A DNA stretch of 6,266 nt from NCBI GenBank assembly GCA_005788935.1, contig SYAK01000516.1, forward strand, positions 1 to 6,266. The letters run 5' to 3'. Of the stretch, positions 4,921-6,266 are shown piece after piece. The translations under genes were made by a program, and so were the position numbers. The notes under the pieces were generated by a model. The model made no database searches. It saw nothing but the letters and a program-made list of their open reading frames with translations, and was not told the origin of the DNA. This DNA comes from Pseudomonadota bacterium (GTDB lineage: Bacteria; Myxococcota; UBA9042; PHBI01). The first letter of the stretch is position 1; each line of letters opens with the position of its first letter.

Positions 4921-6266
4921 ATGGTGCGGGGGCTCGGGACAGGCGTGGCGGCGGACAGCTGGCGCAGGTGGTTCGCCCTCGCGCTCGTGTGCGCCCTCGG
5001 GCTGGCGGTCCGCGCACCCTCGGCCATGGCGGGCCCGAAGACGCGGCGCGAGTTTCGGCAGTACGACCTGTCGGCGCTCGGGTTCAACGACGGCGACCCC
5101 TACCGGGTGAAGGCGGCCGAGGCCGAGGGCCTGCTCGAGGAGCCGGACCTGAAGGTGTACGAGTTCCTCGCGGTCGACTGGATGTCGCGGACGCGCAAGG
5201 GACGGCTCCTGGTCGCCAGTCAAATCGCGGAGCGGTTCCCCGAGCGTGCGGTCGGTGACCTCTTCCGGCTGTACCGCTTTGACGTCCTTGGCGATCGGGC
5301 CCCCGAGATCCTGGTCGTCGGGACGCCAGCGCTCTTCGAGCTGGGGGTCCGGCTCGCGCCGACGCTGCTCGCGGTCGAGCCGACCGGTCTGCAGGTCGTC
5401 TGGCACGGCGGAGAGCTGCTCGGTGACCGTTTCCGCGTCGCGGACATGCGCGATCTGAACGGAGACCTCGAGCCCGAGCTGCTGCTCGTCGGCGAGGCAG
5501 GCCAGGGCGGGGCGTGGCAGTTCATGGCGCTCATTGGGCACGGGGTGCGGGGTTTTCAGCAGCTCGTTGCGCAAAGTGCTGACTCGTTCGTGTATCTCGA
5601 TCTCGACCGCGACGGGAAGGTCGAGATCGTCCACCACGAGCGGGTGGGGCGACGGGGCACCGCGCATCAGTGGACCTACATCGACACGATCTGGGGCTGG
5701 TCTGGCGAGGTCTTTCTGCGGCAGCAGGCCGCCTTTCCGCGCTATCACGACGAGGAGACCCTGCCTGCGCTGATTGGCCAGCTCATCGACCAGTACGACG
5801 CGCGGCGGGCCGTCCTCGATGAGAAGGTCGAGGCCATCCGGCGGGTCCGAGGCGAGACGATGACGGGCCGTCAGCCGCCGCCGCGCTTCGACGCAAAGCG
5901 CAAGGAGGCGCTGACCCAGGCTCAGAAGCTCAAGACGAAGCAGGCGCGCGCGTCCCTCGAGGCGCTGGTGGCGGCCTGGCCATTTGACGTCGAAGTGCAG
6001 CTGGCACTCGCGCGGATCCTCGAGCAGGAGCGGGCCTGGCCGCGCGCGATCGAGGCGGCGACGCGGGCCATCTCCCTCGAGCCGGGATCGCGTGAGGCGT
6101 GGCTTCGCGCGTCGATGATCCTCGCCAAGCTGCAGGAGCGCTCCTCGGCGGTGGCGTGCGCGGTGCTCTCGGTCGTCCTCGGCGGCGACCCCGGCGAGGG
6201 GCTCGCCTATCTGAAGGCGCACCGCGGCGAGGCCGGGACCGACCCCGACCTGCAGGGCGTCCTCGA
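4921..6266 (+). CDS. Exported FG-GAP/VCBS-like repeat and TPR-like protein, 3' end outside window
   Basis: I translated 448 codons from the ATG with no stop before the right edge. The N-terminus is a probable signal peptide (hydrophobic about 17-30, cleavage after AMA at 37). Residues about 40-240 are beta-rich and carry three spaced repeats of the FG-GAP/VCBS type: a degenerate FDVLGDRAPEILVVG (120-134), DLNGDLEPELLLVG (178-191), and DLDRDGKVEI (227-236). The last has the DxDxDG calcium-loop pattern. A charged helical linker follows, then TPR-like helix pairs at about 356-389 and 390-423, with the typical 'AIEAATRAISLEPGSREAWL' core. The protein is probably periplasmic, a scaffold or adhesion-type propeller with a TPR tail. 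No CxxCH or enzyme motif is seen. It begins 3 nt after the small membrane protein, so it is likely in the same transcript; TPRs recall the missing C-terminal half of CcmI, but I do not claim that role. Confidence 0.7.
   Translation, partial: MVRGLGTGVAADSWRRWFALALVCALGLAVRAPSAMAGPKTRREFRQYDLSALGFNDGDPYRVKAAEAEGLLEEPDLKVYEFLAVDWMSRTRKGRLLVASQIAERFPERAVGDLFRLYRFDVLGDRAPEILVVGTPALFELGVRLAPTLLAVEPTGLQVVWHGGELLGDRFRVADMRDLNGDLEPELLLVGEAGQGGAWQFMALIGHGVRGFQQLVAQSADSFVYLDLDRDGKVEIVHHERVGRRGTAHQWTYIDTIWGWSGEVFLRQQAAFPRYHDEETLPALIGQLIDQYDARRAVLDEKVEAIRRVRGETMTGRQPPPRFDAKRKEALTQAQKLKTKQARASLEALVAAWPFDVEVQLALARILEQERAWPRAIEAATRAISLEPGSREAWLRASMILAKLQERSSAVACAVLSVVLGGDPGEGLAYLKAHRGEAGTDPDLQGVL

Noticed and set aside
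4138..6222. Very long open frame on the minus strand (694 codons)
   Set aside because: It lies opposite ccmC, the CcmD-like gene, the small membrane gene and the exported repeat protein, all of which have good domains and ribosome-binding sites. Its product is Arg/Glu/Leu/His-rich with no recognisable domain, as expected for antisense frames in GC-rich DNA.

Overview
The window is one gene-dense, plus-strand stretch of very GC-rich DNA. Its core is a cytochrome c maturation (Ccm, System I) locus. High GC, strong C/G third-position preference, ATGA-type gene overlaps and a CcmD-like protein with a signal peptide suggest a Myxococcota-like (former Deltaproteobacteria) bacterium. That placement is inferred from style and gene content; no phylogenetic marker is present.

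Layout, all on the plus strand: (1) the 3' part of a CcmH-like membrane protein cut by the left edge; (2) a short CcmI-like membrane protein; (3) an exported, C-terminally anchored protein with a carboxypeptidase-regulatory-like beta domain; (4) CcmA, the ABC ATPase; (5) CcmB, its membrane partner; (6) a 76-bp gap, the only real intergenic space, with a palindrome, a tandem repeat and a possible promoter; (7) CcmC, the haem-handling membrane protein; (8) a CcmD-like protein with an extra three-cysteine periplasmic segment; (9) a small single-span membrane protein of unknown function; (10) a large exported protein with FG-GAP/VCBS-like repeats and TPR-like helices that runs off the right edge.

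How they work together: in System I, CcmA, CcmB, CcmC and CcmD form the complex that moves haem onto the chaperone CcmE and releases it. CcmF, CcmH and CcmI then attach haem to the apocytochrome CxxCH motif. The window has the A/B/C/D module and the H/I tail of the ligation module. CcmE, CcmF and a CcmG-type thioredoxin are not in view; CcmF and CcmE could lie just upstream. Genes 1-5 are almost fused (overlaps of 1-4 nt, or a short gap), so they look like one transcript with coupled translation. Genes 7-10 form a second tight run that may have its own promoter.

The least ordinary features are the CcmH-like protein, which lacks the usual CxxC; the CcmD-like protein with heptad-spaced cysteines; and three envelope proteins of unknown role embedded in or attached to the operon. 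I see no RNA genes, mobile elements, CRISPR arrays or clear terminators.
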